A DNA stretch of 64,000 nt from positions 1 through 64,000 of the forward strand of contig JAQIFP010000038.1 in NCBI GenBank assembly GCA_030141585.1, written 5' to 3'. The position numbers were made by a program, and so were the translations under genes. This document shows positions 27,554-40,199 of this stretch, in pieces. The first letter of the stretch is position 1. Each line of letters begins with the position of its first letter. The DNA is from Ophryocystis elektroscirrha. Taxonomy: Eukaryota > Apicomplexa > Conoidasida > Neogregarinorida > Ophryocystidae. Below the pieces are notes generated by a model. That model did not search any database. It was not told where the DNA came from and saw only the letters and a program-made list of their open reading frames with translations.

Positions 27554-28137
27554 TTATGCATTAATTATAATTAGTATCACATGTATTAATGAACCATTAG
27601 TCTATAAACATGTAATTACTTATACCTATTGTATATATAGTTAGATTTAAGTAAATTAACAAATTATGTATTTCTACAATAAATTCATTTAAGTTTACCT
27701 CAACTATACAAATAATTTATATTTAACTTTAAACTTTACACCTATAATAAAGTTATTTGATTAGGTATTCCGAATATGCTTATACAGCAAAATTAATTTA
27801 GAAGGTTTTTTTTTTTCTTTCCCGTTTTAAAAAGCTAACCAATAATAAATACTTATAAAGCATAAACTAAGCTGATTTTTCAATAGTGTATGCACTACAT
27901 ATTGATAAATAGTGAGCATCACTTCTAGCAAAATGATACATAGTTTATGTCTTACCTGAAATATATTAAATTGTGAAATGGTGCAAGCTTACAAACACAA
28001 AACATATAAAAAAAAATTATATAACACAGCTAATGAGTAGAAAGAAAGAAAAATTTGTATATTTGATGTGCTAAAAATGACATGTTTAAAATGAATGTGA
28101 TGTCTTACTTCGCCTGTTTGCCAGATTAAAGTATAAT
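27360..28137. other. Spacer between TRM112 and the Alba gene
   Basis: This 778-bp AT-rich region holds the (TATATATATG)n array and the Alba gene promoter. No exon is evident. Confidence 0.6.
27431..27530. repeat. (TATATATATG)10 tandem array
   Basis: There are ten perfect copies of a 10-bp unit, TATATATATG, with degenerate flanks from about 27417 to 27550. The period equals one helical turn. It is distinct from the 8-bp ATATACAT arrays at 1-120 and 51450-51720. ORFs of Tyr/Ile/Met repeats on both strands here are artefacts. Confidence 0.95.
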
Positions 28138-28915
28138 ATGATGAATACTCGTCGTATTCGTGACGAACTTAAGGACAAGTATAGAATAGTCCAGCGTACA
28201 AACAACCCTTTGGAGGAGGACGAAATTCGCATCAGTGCACAAGGCCGCGTACCAAAATATGTTTACTATGCATCCGTTCTATTAAATGAGCATCAAAAGC
28301 CTAAAGTGACTATCAAAGCGACTGGAATTGCAATTGCTTCAGCAATATCAATCACTGAAAATCTGAAGCGTCGTATTCCGTTATTGCACCAGTCCACGGT
28401 GATTGGAATGGCAAAATCAATTGATGTATACGAACCTATTGTAGACGGATTAGATCAAGTCACAGCTGAGCGCGATGTACCTTGCGTAGAAATTACACTT
28501 ACAAAATTCCCTAACCAGCTTGATACAAGCGCCGCTGGATACCAACCTCCCATAGATCAGAGTCTCGTGAGTATGCAGACAAACACTGGCTCAGGCCCAC
28601 AACAAAATTCTACCAACAACCAACAAGACCATGAAAATTTCCGTAAAGGCGGATATAGAGGTAATCAAAACTTATTACTAATTTCAGCTCAACATTTTAT
28701 TAATATTTAGATTGTATTTGTATGCAATCATCTAACAATTATATTTACAGATATATATATACTTATACGCATAAAAATTTGCATAATAATATTTTATTTT
28801 TGTTTTAGGACGAAGAGGTTACCGCGGCTCATACAAAAGTCGTGGAGGACGATATAATTACTACGAAAACCGAGGCGGACGTGGTGGTTACCGAGGAAAC
28901 TACAGACAATATTAA
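28138..28915 (+). CDS. Alba-domain RNA-binding protein with RGG tail
   Basis: Two exons (28138-28660, 28809-28915) give 209 aa. Residues ~20-115 form an Alba/RPP20 domain: EDEIRISAQGRVPKYVYYAS, then KVTIKATGIAIASAISITENLKRRIP. A Gln/Asn linker follows, then an RGG/RGY-rich tail (GRRGYRGSYKSRGGRYNYY and further repeats). Alba-RGG proteins occur in protists and plants and bind mRNA, tRNA or telomeric nucleic acid; the RGG box is normally an arginine-methylation and RNA-binding segment. A tandem ATG (28138, 28141) makes the exact start ambiguous by one residue. The gene has noticeably higher GC than its neighbours, suggesting high expression. Confidence 0.92.
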
Positions 28916-29244
28916 AGAGCAGAGGCTACAGAGTAATCGTTGAACTAAATGGATTAAATGTTAACACTTATTTCAAAATATTACAACTATGAATAAAAAA
29001 AAAAAAACTTTTAGATAATGAAACAATTATTTTTGTTTACCCTTACATCACAAAAAGTAAAAATATGACAAAAGCAAATTTAATATCTTTATGTTTTTGT
29101 CATTAATTGAAGATTTTGGGATTAAAAATAAATCTATTGAGATAATTTAGATAACATAATAGTAAAAAAAGTTTTAGTTTTAATTATTGTGTGTATAGCC
29201 GCTTATTTGACACATGTGACTGATTTTTATAAAAAAATGTAAAA
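28916..29244. other. Spacer between the Alba and DGAT2-like genes
   Basis: This 329-bp AT-rich spacer between two same-strand genes shows no exon or repeat of note. Confidence 0.5.
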
Positions 29245-30018
29245 ATGAGTAAATTATTTTTATTATTCAATATTCTGAATCAAATTGGCTTTTCAATATT
29301 GCTAGCAGTATTTTTTTATTTTTCTGTTCTTTTTTCGCTGGTTATATTGTTTGAATTTGCTGGGGTAATATATAATCTGACATATATTGACAAAAACTCA
29401 TACGAGAAAGCTGATCAACCTATTCGCTTTAAATCATTCATCATTATTTTACTAGTATGTACTGTTCCGTATTGTGCGGTGTTCACCAATTTACTATTTT
29501 TATATTTTTATAACTTCTTCAAATACACATTTTGCTTATACTTCATATATTTTATGTTATATCGAAAACCCTGGAACGGAGGTCACAATATTCAATGGTT
29601 CAGAAATTTATCGTTTTGGGATGAAGTTATTGCATATTTCCCCATCAAAACAATTAAACTATATAAAAACGAAAATTATAAAATAAAGCCAACATTATTT
29701 GGTTATCATCCAGTAAGTCTTATATTTCTAGCAAATCTATTATTTTATTAGACTTATAATATTAATTAGAATTAAATAGTCTTATTAATTAACCGATTGC
29801 GTTTAAAACAATTTTTGATACTCAAATGTCTTACGAGTATATTTGTATAAAACTGTGAAATCATTAATACATTGTGACCAATAAGACAGTAATATTTAAC
29901 TTTTCCTATATATATAAATTTTGTAATATTTAGGAATTATAATAAATAATACAGTATTAATAAAATAATACCAAAATGAATAAAAAAAACTAAATTGAAG
30001 CCTTGTAATTCTTTTTAG

Positions 30019-30054
<36 letters not shown>

Positions 30055-31219
30055 GTAAACTCTATTATACTATTTTATTTCTCTATTCTTTTTATATAAT
30101 GACGTATATAAAGAAACTTTATAAGCTTAGCATTGTTTTTAGATATCAAAAATCAATTAATTTATTATTATTATTAGCATGGAATTTTACCTACTGGCTT
30201 TATCTGCAGTTTCGGTTGTAATACGAAAGAATTCCGTTTGCTTTTTCCCAGTAAGAATATATTATATTAGTCTTAGCCAATAACAATAGTAATAATAACT
30301 GTAATATGTTTCAGAAATGACAGTATTTGCTGCTACACTAAACCCTTTATTAAGTTTGCCGATATTAAGAGAATGGTTGATTTTACAAGGTTTCATTTCA
30401 GTAAATTCTGGTTCAATATCAGCTGTGTTGAATAAGTAACATTAAATTAATTTTATTACGTTCGCATTAGAGGTAATAGTGTTGCTATAGCAGTCGGAGG
30501 GGCAAGAGAAGCATTGTCTTCAAATGCAAACAAAATGCAGCTTATTATTTGGCCACGCAAAGGATTTTTTAAGAAAGCTTTGATCCACGGCACTCAATTA
30601 ATACCTGTAATATAAATAAAAATATATATCTATATAAATGTATATATATATTAATTTAAATAAGCATAAGTTTGATAATAAATAATAACAATATATTCTT
30701 ATAGAGTTATTTAAACAATGTACCTTAAGTATAGCTTAAAACTCAATGGTTTAAATTTACTTTAATTTAGCTTCACAGTTTGTCTAATTATAATTTGTTA
30801 TTCCTGTATTATTTAATTTCTTTGCTGTAGGTTATTGGTTATGGTGAAAACAAAGTATACACAAATTTTTCCGTTGAAAGGACTTTATGGATCTATGTCT
30901 CCAATTTTTTTAAAATGATATTTGGATATACTTTACCAGTATTTCAGGGAAAATCAATACTGCATAAAAACGTTGGACTTCTTCCAAAAAATGTACCTGT
31001 AACTGTTGTTTTCGGAAAAGCTATTGACTTATCCAAAAATAGCACTCCAACCTCAGATGATATTTTAAACGTGAGATTATGCTGTATACACATTCTTGTA
31101 GTTGCAAAAACAATACATTTCTTCTCTTGATGAAATGCACAAGTATTGCCAAGTAATAAAGGTTTAAAATGTTATTATAAATAATATTATATTCTTGTAT
31201 TTACGTTAAATAAAGAAAC

Positions 31220-31251
<32 letters not shown>

Positions 31252-31332
31252 GGAAACACATAATTTATGCGTATATTTTATTAGGAAAATAAGTTATATG
31301 GAGCTGAGGATATAACGTTGGAAATCGTATAA
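29245..31332 (+). CDS. DGAT2-family acyltransferase
   Basis: Seven exons (29245-29712, 30178-30250, 30315-30435, 30471-30606, 30831-31070, 31102-31152, 31285-31332) encode 378 aa. Two hydrophobic stretches (about residues 10-40 and 55-95) precede the domain. After them come YFPIKTIKLY, then the DGAT2 signature Y-H-P-H-G-I-L-P-T-G, split by an intron exactly after YHP. Further blocks are NPLLSLPILREW, SVAIAVGGAREAL, the conserved RKGFFKKAL, GTQLIPVIGYGEN, and the C-terminal TLEIV. The enzyme probably acylates diacylglycerol (or monoacylglycerol or a wax alcohol) with acyl-CoA at the ER or lipid droplet. The MOGAT and wax-synthase activities of the family cannot be separated by sequence here. 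Introns 3 and 5 are 35 and 31 nt. Confidence 0.88.
29713..30177 (+). other. DGAT2-like intron 1
   Basis: A long (465-nt) phase-0 intron splits the YHP/HG signature. It is A/T-rich with a (TA) run at 30025-30050. Nothing else was seen. Confidence 0.7.
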
Positions 31333-31946
31333 TCTGAATTGAAATTTCTACAAATAGAATATGTTTTGGTTTTATCTCTTTTTTCTTTAGTTTAATCATC
31401 TATAAATTAGTGTATACATTTCACAGAGATCAAGGTATTTATCAAATATCAATGGATTTAATGCAACAAAATTCAATACTGAGATGTTACTTGTCCAAAT
31501 CTCATTTTATTATCACTGTGTATCTCAAAACTAATAATTGCTAAATTTTTGCATATTTCTCCTAATACTTATTTACTTATATGAATGAGTTGAATATTTG
31601 AAGGTATGTAAATATACGCAACTATGCGTCAAGTTACTTTCATATTATTCTTCCTATTCTTATTTATATAACAGTTACACAAATTAATAGAGATATCTGT
31701 TTTTACTACATAAATATATTGAAATCTATATTAAAAAAGAACATCATAATACATATTGCATTAATTACCTAAAAAAAAATTGCAAATATAAGTAATATTT
31801 CAAAAATTTTAAATATTACCAAGAAAATATATATTTACTTAATTTGCGTAATATACTTTAATAAACTTAGTAAGAATAGCACCACAGTTGGGCATGCCGT
31901 CATGGTACACAGTCAAGGAACCTATAATTAAAATTGTTTTGTGTCT
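31333..31946. other. Spacer between the DGAT2-like gene and LSM14
   Basis: This 614-bp AT-rich region between same-strand genes has no supportable exon. The segment at about 31880-31930 is less AT-rich and lies just upstream of the LSM14 start, so it is probably promoter or 5' UTR. Confidence 0.5.
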
Positions 31947-33728
31947 ATGACTTCAAATACGCTTAATTACATAGGTAGTAAAATCTCCTTAATATCCAAT
32001 GCTGGCATTCGTTATGAAGGAACTCTTTACAACATTAATGCACACGAATCCACTGTAGGGTTATCAAATGTGAGAAGTTTTGGTACAGAGGGCCGTAAAA
32101 TGGGTAGTGGTTTAGAAATACCACCTGGGGATGAAGTTTATGATTTTATCATTTTTAGAGGTAATTCAATATTTCAGAAAATATATATTTAAGTACTTAA
32201 GCTTGTGTATCTGCATAAACATATTTTACTAAAATAATGACATGCGTTGTATCTCTCGTATATTATTATAATCTCTTTTATTGGCATACAATATACGTAC
32301 ACTTTCATTTCTATAAATTATATAATAATTTGAAAGTTTTATTAATACAAAAAATGACTTCTTTATTTATGCTACTTACTAGCTTCAAATACCTTTAGTT
32401 GCAGCTAATAGATGATGAAACGTAACTTACTTTTATTTGCATGATATATATACATGCGTCTACATATTTCAATTTACTGCATATGTGTATATATGGATAA
32501 ATCAAAACTTCTCAGATAAATTATTTAAGATATAACCATTCTTTAGCTATATTAAAAATAACGGAGATACAAAGAATACTTTTTATTTTTATTCTGAATA
32601 TCTTTGTGCTATTATATATTTTATACAATGATGATATTTTGCTAATTATTATACACTTTGTTGAATGGATGTAAATTTTTATATATACATAGTTTATCAG
32701 TATTTATAAAATAATATAATACAAATTTATTATATAATATTATATAATATATATATATATATAATATTAGATAATATTATGTATTACATATGTGTTGCTT
32801 AGGACGAGATATAAAAGATTTAACTGTATCTGAGGCCTTACCTCCTGATGATCCTGCAATTATAGCAGTGAATTCAATGCCTACTAACCAAGGAGCAAGT
32901 AACACTGACAACTCCAATTTACATGGTCAACCAAGATTCCAAATGCCATATATTGGTCGTGGAGAAGCTAATGGAGGACAATCCACAAACAACCGCATTT
33001 CACAGACATATCAACATCAAAAGAACCGTTATAATCAACAAAATAATAAATTTTCTGGTGGAAATTACCACCGTGATGATTATAATTATAGATCACGATA
33101 CAATCAACAAATAATTGGACAGCTGCAAGCACAGCCGAACCAATTACTGAAACAAATGGTGGAAAAAGCATTCAACTTTGAAGAAGCAAACTCTAAGTTT
33201 GATAAAAATATAAATTTAAAGCAAACTGACAATAAAGAAAACACATCTGTTCGTCCTAGTGCAGGTTCTTCTCCAACAGTTGTATGTGCAACAAATAGTA
33301 CTTCGTCTACTACACAGCAAAATAACACTCAGCAACAACAGAGCACACCTCAGCAAGCACCGCAGAATCTACAGCAATCAGCAACCCCAGAATCTTTAAA
33401 TGTTGTTATATATGACTCTAAAACTTCATTTTTCGATAATATATCATGTGAAACATTAGACAGACAGTTAGGTAATGAATCCAGATTTGACCGAGTAAAA
33501 CAACGTCAAATTGACGTAGAAACATTTGGCTCTAGTGCTATTCAAAAAACAAACCAGCGTCAACATAGACCACAGCACAGAAATCCACGCAATTATATTA
33601 CCTCTAGAAATCTTTCTAACCAAGCTCCTACTTACCATCCAAGAAAAGGCGTTATGAGAAATGGATTCAATAATCAAATGGCTGCTTCATATAACAGTTT
33701 TAATATGTCTTTTATTCCAAGATATTAA
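31947..33728 (+). CDS. LSM14/RAP55/Scd6 P-body protein
   Basis: Two exons (31947-32160, 32803-33728), separated by a 642-nt intron, give 379 aa. The N-terminal divergent LSm domain includes [37 protein letters not shown] and the [11 protein letters not shown] end; the intron falls inside FRG. A Gln/Asn-rich linker follows, with an FDF-like box ([13 protein letters not shown]), an FFD box ([14 protein letters not shown]) and a TFG box (RQIDVETFG). Arg/Asn-rich patches close the protein. The order LSm-FDF-FFD-TFG-RGG-like is that of LSM14, which represses translation and binds DDX6-type helicases and EDC4/decapping factors in mRNP granules. The ATG at 31947 is used rather than the upstream GTG because it fits the family start. 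Confidence 0.93.
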
Positions 33729-34037
33729 AGAGAAATTCCATATATATATAAATTTCTCCTCTTTCGTCTAATATATATAAATATAAAGAAAATATAATCT
33801 GTGAAAAAAAAAAAAATATTGACGAATTTAATGTTTTCTCATGTATTTTAATCTTGAAATAAAGCCATATATATATTGTATTACTATGTATGTATAATAA
33901 CTCATTTTTTATAGGACAATTTGTCATAAGGCAACATATTACACATGTATATTCCTCCATACTATTTTTACAGCTAGATCAAGCAGATTATTATCAAGAA
34001 CAACTTGTGATATATTAAAAGAAGAAATCAATCAACA
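33729..34037. other. Convergent spacer between LSM14 and the PGM-fold gene
   Basis: These 309 bp between two 3' ends are AT-rich with a poly(A) run near 33805. No gene was seen. Confidence 0.5.
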
Positions 34038-36111
34038 TTAGAAGCCTTTTTCAATTTCAGTATTGCTGTCGTATAATAATTTCAAGCTATTGGAATCAAC
34101 AATATAATCTTTTTTTGAATCCACCTGTAAAAAATTATAATTTATTATAGAACGGGGAAAAATATTTTAAATATTTAACTTACTATGCATTCCATTAATT
34201 CAAACTTAAGTACACTGCAATTGTGTATTTTTTGACGTTGATAAATACTACTTTCATTTGCCTATAGATATATAGCAACTAAGATATAATTACAGTCATG
34301 TAGCATTTTAAAAATTGTCTCAACCACAGCGAATGTCCAACTATGATAATATTATCTGCACTGGCTTCAGAAAAACACCATTTTGTAAATTCGCTCAGTT
34401 GTTTTCCAAAACTTATTGTATATATGTTAAAATTAATTGCATTCTTTTTCCTCACGACTTGATGATCCACCTCTCTTAATTTAGTCGTGTATGTATTTTT
34501 TACGCTAACTCCCACTTCTTTGATAATTTCCGGGTCTAACTTGGTTTATAGTATATTCATTATATTTACGTAACTGCTATGAACTTTAATTAAGCCTTAT
34601 TTGACCAGATCTTATATATTGTAATTGTATAATAATATTACAAAAGTTTTGTACTTGTATATATAGAATAATTTTATTATATATTTGTCTATATAATATA
34701 TACTTGCATAAGATAAAGTATTGGTGTATATAAAAATTAAGTACAAATCAAACTGTAAACACACAAACACATATACATATTTGTATATATATATGTGTAT
34801 CTTTCAATAATGATTATTATTGTAAAATTAATTACAACTAATAATAATATATATATATATATATTATTATTTTAAAAAGTAATATTTGCAATATTTTAAT
34901 TAATATATTCATAGCATATGGTATGAATAGATTATTATAAGTACCATGTTCATTTTGAGGTATTATGTAATCATCCTTAAATGTTAAAGTTGCAAAATCA
35001 GAGGTTCTTAAACAAGTTCCGTCTAAATTTCGAGTAATTTCATGAAGGGCTGGATGAATGTATATGTGACTAAGGTTTAGGAAAGGAAAAACTCCTATAG
35101 CACACGTGGATATAGCACGTCTGAAATAACATGATAGAAAGAAAAAGATACCTTAAATCCGATGATACTACAATAAATTTCTTACTTTCCTAATAGCATA
35201 TCGGTTATAAATAAGTTCAAAATTATACGCTTTAAGTTCATATAATACATTTATAACTATAAAATTAAAGCATATCATAAGCTGGTATGTGTATAATTTA
35301 CAATAGTACACACAGATCCTAATATATACGTACTTATAATTATACGTCCCCTATTAATAATAACACAAAATAATATAAATTTTGTGTATAGCAGTATTAA
35401 TTGATTTGAAATATGATTACGTACTTTATTATTAGCTAAAATGGTTACGTTGTCCTGAATCCAGCGACCAAGTTGTACTGCTTGTGATCTGCCTACTTTG
35501 CTTAATGGAGTATCGAGCATTACAGAATCGATAGTGCAAAAAAGAAGCAATTCTTTAAAACATATACAAATAAGATTAGGAATTCTTAGCCACCATGGTT
35601 TCAAATTAAACCCACGATTCCAAACTGATTGTCTGATTTGTATAAATAATGAAATAAATAAATGAAAATTATATTATCAAGCAATAATGAAAGTATACAT
35701 ACTTTATATACAGGTAAAAATTTATTTAGTTTACCCATGGCGTATATAGTATATAGTTTTCCTTGACAATACTACACTGGTGTTAACTGTACTTTTCAAA
35801 GGAGTATGGTAATCACTATATTTGCTTTTATAAAAGATGGTGAACATATGAGCACAGATAAATATATAAAGTTTTGTATATCCAATTATAAAATACTCAA
35901 TGAGTGTTATTACTGAAGTTTTTATAAAGTCAGATATATGAGGGTAAGTTAAACCATTTTTTGCAACATACAATAAGCTTTTTTCAACATTGTAGTATTT
36001 ATCAAAACTTTTTTTTATATTTGATACTATAAATATCAACCAGTTAAATATGCATAAAACTCCTGTAGATATAACAGTATAAAAGACTACTGATAATATT
36101 TTCGATATCAT
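34038..36111 (-). CDS. Membrane-anchored phosphoglycerate-mutase-fold phosphatase
   Basis: Exons run from the ATG at 36111: 36111-35735, 35632-35425, 35229-35186, 35120-34945, then an exon starting near 34540, two short exons and a stop at 34038. The N-terminal ~115 residues hold two hydrophobic segments (about residues 5-30 and 62-90), unlike soluble PGAM. The histidine-phosphatase core has Y-Y-I-R-H-G-Q-S-V-W-N-R-G-F-N, with the phospho-accepting His in RHG split by an intron. Then come LDTPLSKVGRSQAVQLGRWI, ITDMLLGKRAISTCAIG and the second catalytic His in I-V-G-H-S-L-W-L-R. The HPALHEITRNLDG block fits the family. The fold covers mutases and broad phosphatases; which applies is unknown. 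The junction after 34945 changes phase, so a small exon is probably missed between 34560 and 34944. Confidence 0.72.
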
Positions 36112-36288
36112 TAGTCAGAATCAATACCAGGCATGTATCCATTATTAAAAGCTTAAACATGTAATATGATGTTATTCAAGTATACATGAGAAACTTATAT
36201 TATAAGAACTTAATTAATTCCATTTATTTTCAAATTTTTATTTTTTAGTTTTATTAATATAAAATTAAAAAAAAATACTAATATTAAT

Positions 36289-36329
<41 letters not shown>

Positions 36330-36550
36330 AATAGACCTTGAATTAGCTTGATTGTATAGTGTGTGACATAATTCGTATTTATATGAGTATATGTATATGT
36401 TTAAAAGACGAGCTTAAAATGTTTTAAGCTCTCAAATCTTTTATAGAAATATGCTAAATATATTTAAATTCTTTTCTAAAGATAATAATTCTACTATATC
36501 TTATTCAAAATATAGCATTATATATATATATAGGGCGTTACAGGGCTAAA
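36112..36550. promoter_or_regulatory. Divergent spacer between the PGM-fold gene and MPP alpha
   Basis: This 439-bp region with a (TA)n run at 36293-36325 must hold the promoters for both divergent genes. No coding exon was seen. Confidence 0.5.
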
Positions 36551-38165
36551 ATGATAAATCAAAATATATTTAATACCGTAATACGGAAAAATGCATATCA
36601 AAGGCTGAAAAATACAACTTATTCTCCTTTTATTAAGGCCTTTTTCACGACCAACACAGTAAAAAGTGTAATAGCAAACTTCCTTCAAATCTTTAATTGT
36701 ACGTTTTAGATCTTGAATATAAAGAAAACAAAACTCAACGACTTACTCACCGTCGCTACAGTGGATCATGGCAATTTGATGGCCTCCATAGGTAAAGCCT
36801 ATGAGAAAATTTATTTGAAATTAATTATATTATATTCAAAATTTTTCCAAATGATCAATTGAATCTTTGAAGAACGCACGAGTTTTACTTTATTACTAAA
36901 CGAATCCATTATTTAGTTTATATAGTTACTAGTGATAAAAACATTATATGTATTATTAGCTATAGCTTAGTATATCAATAGCGTATATTCTGATATATAT
37001 ATATGAATATATGTATATGTGTATATATGTGTATATGTATATCTGTATATACATATCTACATATATAGATATATACAGATATACATATACACATATATAC
37101 ATATATACATATATACACATATATATATTAATAAATTTATATTTACTAATATATGTATATATATACTAATATGTGTATATATATGTATATATATGTGGAT
37201 TTATCATTACAAGAAAATTAACTGAAAAAATTTTGAAATAGGCGTATACACAAAAGGAGGAACTCGATTGGAGACTGAGAGATTTAAAGGATGCAGTTTT
37301 TTTTTGGAACAAATGCTGTTTAATTCTACCAAAAAAAACTCAAGAATAGATTTGCTTAATCTAATTCATAGTTTAGGAGGAAATATTGCAACAGCAGTTG
37401 AAAGAGAAATAGCTTCTTGTTTAATTCAAGCTAATCGTTCAAAACAAAGTTTATTAACAGAAGTTTTATTAGATAATTATTACTGCCCTCTGTTTGATGA
37501 GAGAGAAGTAAATGAAAATAGAATCCAATTCCAAGACACTATTTTGCCTCAACTCAAAAATTTCAACGATTCTAAAATTTATAAAGCTTTGCACAACTTA
37601 GCCTGGTCACGAAGTAAAGAATGTTATATGTTTCCCGACAATACTGAAAATTTTACCTGCACAAAGTTGCTCGAATATTTGAATCAAATTATCCTTCCTC
37701 AAGAATCAGTAGTTACTGGTATAAATGTTGAACATAAGAAACTTTGTGATGATGTATCCAAATATATAGATACATATACCATAAGTCAGTTGAATTATAT
37801 TTGCTATTTGACGTATAGATAAAAATATCTCAAAATGTGAAGGTTTTGATGAAACATATACTCCAAAAGTTGATAGCGTTGAAGATATATCGGAACCGGT
37901 TCTTCACGCAATCATTGCATTTAGCAACAGTGGTTTGAATAACCTCAAAAACGCTATTAGTTTTCGTATCCTTAAATCAATATTAGGAGGAGGTTCGACT
38001 TTTAGCCAAGGCGGGCCTGGTAAAGGAATGCAATCAAGACTGTATAAGGATGGTAAGCCATGAAGCTTCAAATAAAAATAACGTAAATAAAAAGTACTCT
38101 ATAGTACTAAATTTTGTAAGAGAGAAACCTCAATAATCAAACTAGTAAATAGATGAGAAACAATA

Positions 38166-38206
<41 letters not shown>

Positions 38207-38907
38207 TAAAATTGTATATATGTTATTTCACTAAATTAATTTTTATAGTTGTTGGGTTACCCGGTGTGCACAGCTGTAATTCGTTTAATATACAGTACAC
38301 AGATTCTGGACTTTTTGGTATTCATTTGATTACGAGTCCTCAAACTGTAACTAACACAATTAATATTGCTAAATATGACTACGTAGAAACATCATGCATT
38401 GAATCTACTAGAAAATCAATTTCAAAGATTGAATAAAATATCAAAAACAGAATTAACTAGAGCTAAAGAATCTGAAAAGTTCAATATTTGTAAGACTTTG
38501 GAAGAAGATTTCTCATATATTGATCACATTGCAAAGCAAATATTACTGACTGATTCAATTTTAACGCCCACTGAGCTTTGTGACCTAATTGATACCATTA
38601 CATTGGACGATATATATAGGTACTTATACATTTATATAGCAATTTATCAAATATAACTTCTACTATTTAACTTTCACTGAATGTGCTTCAAAATTATATT
38701 GATTTATGGAATTTATATTGAATGAAATATGTATTTGTTAAAATTACAATATTTTTACAAAACCACTCTAATAAATCTGTATAAAAGGTTCACTTTTGAT
38801 AGAATTACAATAATTTTTTTATTAGTATATGTGATCAATTAAACAAGTCCAAATCGTGTAAACTTTTGTATGGCAAACTAAATAATGATCATAAAATCTT
38901 TCCCTAA
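36551..38907 (+). CDS. Mitochondrial processing peptidase alpha subunit
   Basis: Seven exons (36551-36667, 36710-36791, 37242-37784, 37819-38052, 38249-38346, 38387-38619, 38826-38907) join to 462 aa. The first ~40 residues have Arg/Lys but no acidic residues, as in a mitochondrial presequence. The M16 core has [14 protein letters not shown], then [13 protein letters not shown]. The zinc motif HxxEH is replaced by F-F-L-E-Q, so this is the non-catalytic alpha subunit. The glycine-rich substrate loop [20 protein letters not shown] is diagnostic of alpha-[13 protein letters not shown] follows. Alpha-MPP binds presequences and presents them to the catalytic beta subunit in the matrix (or mitosome). 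Introns 1, 4 and 6 are 42, 34 and 40 nt or longer. The stop lies 8 bp before the next gene's ATG. Confidence 0.9.
36792..37241 (+). repeat. MPP alpha intron 2 with TA/TATG simple repeats
   Basis: This 450-nt intron is filled at about 36980-37200 by irregular (TATATG/TATACA) repeats, including an inverted copy around 37035-37095 that could fold into a long hairpin. The Ile/Tyr/Met ORF here is an artefact. Confidence 0.7.
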
Positions 38908-38915
38908 TTAAAAAA

Positions 38916-40141
38916 ATGACTGAATTCATTGACGCAAGTATAGGGGAACCGATAACAAGTGAAGATAGTGATGAAGAGACTGAAATACTTAAAATCAAGC
39001 ATATTATGAAACAGCATGCAAAATATCGTGGACCTGTCAGTGCTATTGATGAGAAACCAACGCATGCAAACAAATTATGGAATAAATTCGGTCCGAAATC
39101 TCGCCTTAATTCTAAACCTCGAAATTACTATAAAAACAAAGTGAATAAAAATGAAAGATATAATAACACTAATAATACACTCAATACGCGTTTTGGATCC
39201 GCTAGCAATATAATTATCAAACAATTTTTACGTTGTCAAGTTTGTAAAGAACTCTATAATAATGCCGTTATATTTCCTTGCTGTGGCATTTCATGCTGCA
39301 AAAAATGCATACCTACAGCTAATGTAATTTATATCATTCTTTTATTTCAGTAAAACTTCATTGAACATACAGATTTTATACTTACGTAAATTAATAGCAT
39401 AATGTAGATGTTTATGATGCATATATAATTTAATTTAATTCAGATACAATATACAACGAAAAAATATATGTTTAGTATATTGATAAGTTATATATATATA
39501 TATGCATATATGTTTGATATATTATCAAAAATGGCATTTTTAGATATTTTATATACGCTTATATGTTATAAATACTTATTCTGATTATAATTGTAGTTAT
39601 TATTATTAATTATATAATTAATTATATTTTATATATAATTAAATATAGGTATATTTTTTTATATATAACTGCGTATCCTATTTATTTATGCAATTACAAT
39701 ATATATGTCAAAATTTCTTTTGGTTTTCACTCATATTCCTTTTTTTTGATGTATGAATTATAAACTATTATGTTATTCGTATTTAATCTAAAGGTTTTTT
39801 TAATTAAGCTGATATATAGATTATCAATTAATTAATTTTACTTAGTATAATGTATATACGTGCAATCAGTAATGAACAATATATTCGTATTAATACAAAT
39901 GCAGAAAGAAACTGGTGAAACAGTTGTTCATTGTTTTGACTGCTCTGAACCTATAGATCTGGAGAATATTATAACAAACTATGCTTTACAAATGTCTGTT
40001 AATTCTGTATTAGTAAAAAACATGAGCTACAACAATTTTCCGAAACTTAATAATCAATTGATTCCTCCAGGAACCATACGATCTATCAATAATAGTCAAA
40101 AGATTGTTCCTTTAGGTGGCAGAGTAGCTCAAAATAATTAA
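38916..40141 (+). CDS. RBBP6/Mpe1-like RING/U-box protein (no DWNN domain)
   Basis: Two exons (38916-39323, 39905-40141) give 214 aa. Residues ~105-165 form a RING/U-box-like module: F-L-R-C-Q-V-C-K-E-L-Y-N-N-A-V-I-F-P-C-C-G, then C-C-K-K-C-I and, after the intron, V-V-H-C-F-D-C. This matches the RBBP6/Mpe1 RING (LRCxxC..L...AV..PCCG...C..CI...C..C). The second exon ends with a V-P-L-G-G-R tail. Mpe1/RBBP6 is a subunit of the cleavage and polyadenylation factor. The usual N-terminal ubiquitin-like DWNN domain and CCHC knuckle are absent; residues 1-100 are instead acidic, then Lys/Asn-rich. Either the family member is trimmed, or these parts are lost or too divergent to see. Confidence 0.65.
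39324..39904 (+). other. Intron of the RBBP6-like gene
   Basis: This 581-nt phase-0 intron is very AT-rich. The acceptor (ATGCAG at 39904) was chosen because it alone joins the two halves of the RING in frame. Nothing else was seen. Confidence 0.6.
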
Positions 40142-40199
40142 TGTATTTGATGAATTAAATTGTATATTTAAGTAATCTAATTTTCAACGGTAAAATAAT

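Noticed and set aside
27334..27644. Tyr/Ile/Met-repeat ORFs on both strands
   Set aside because: Translation of the (TATATATATG)n array; the same explains ORFs at 51337-51917, 37019-37225 and 58605-58977.
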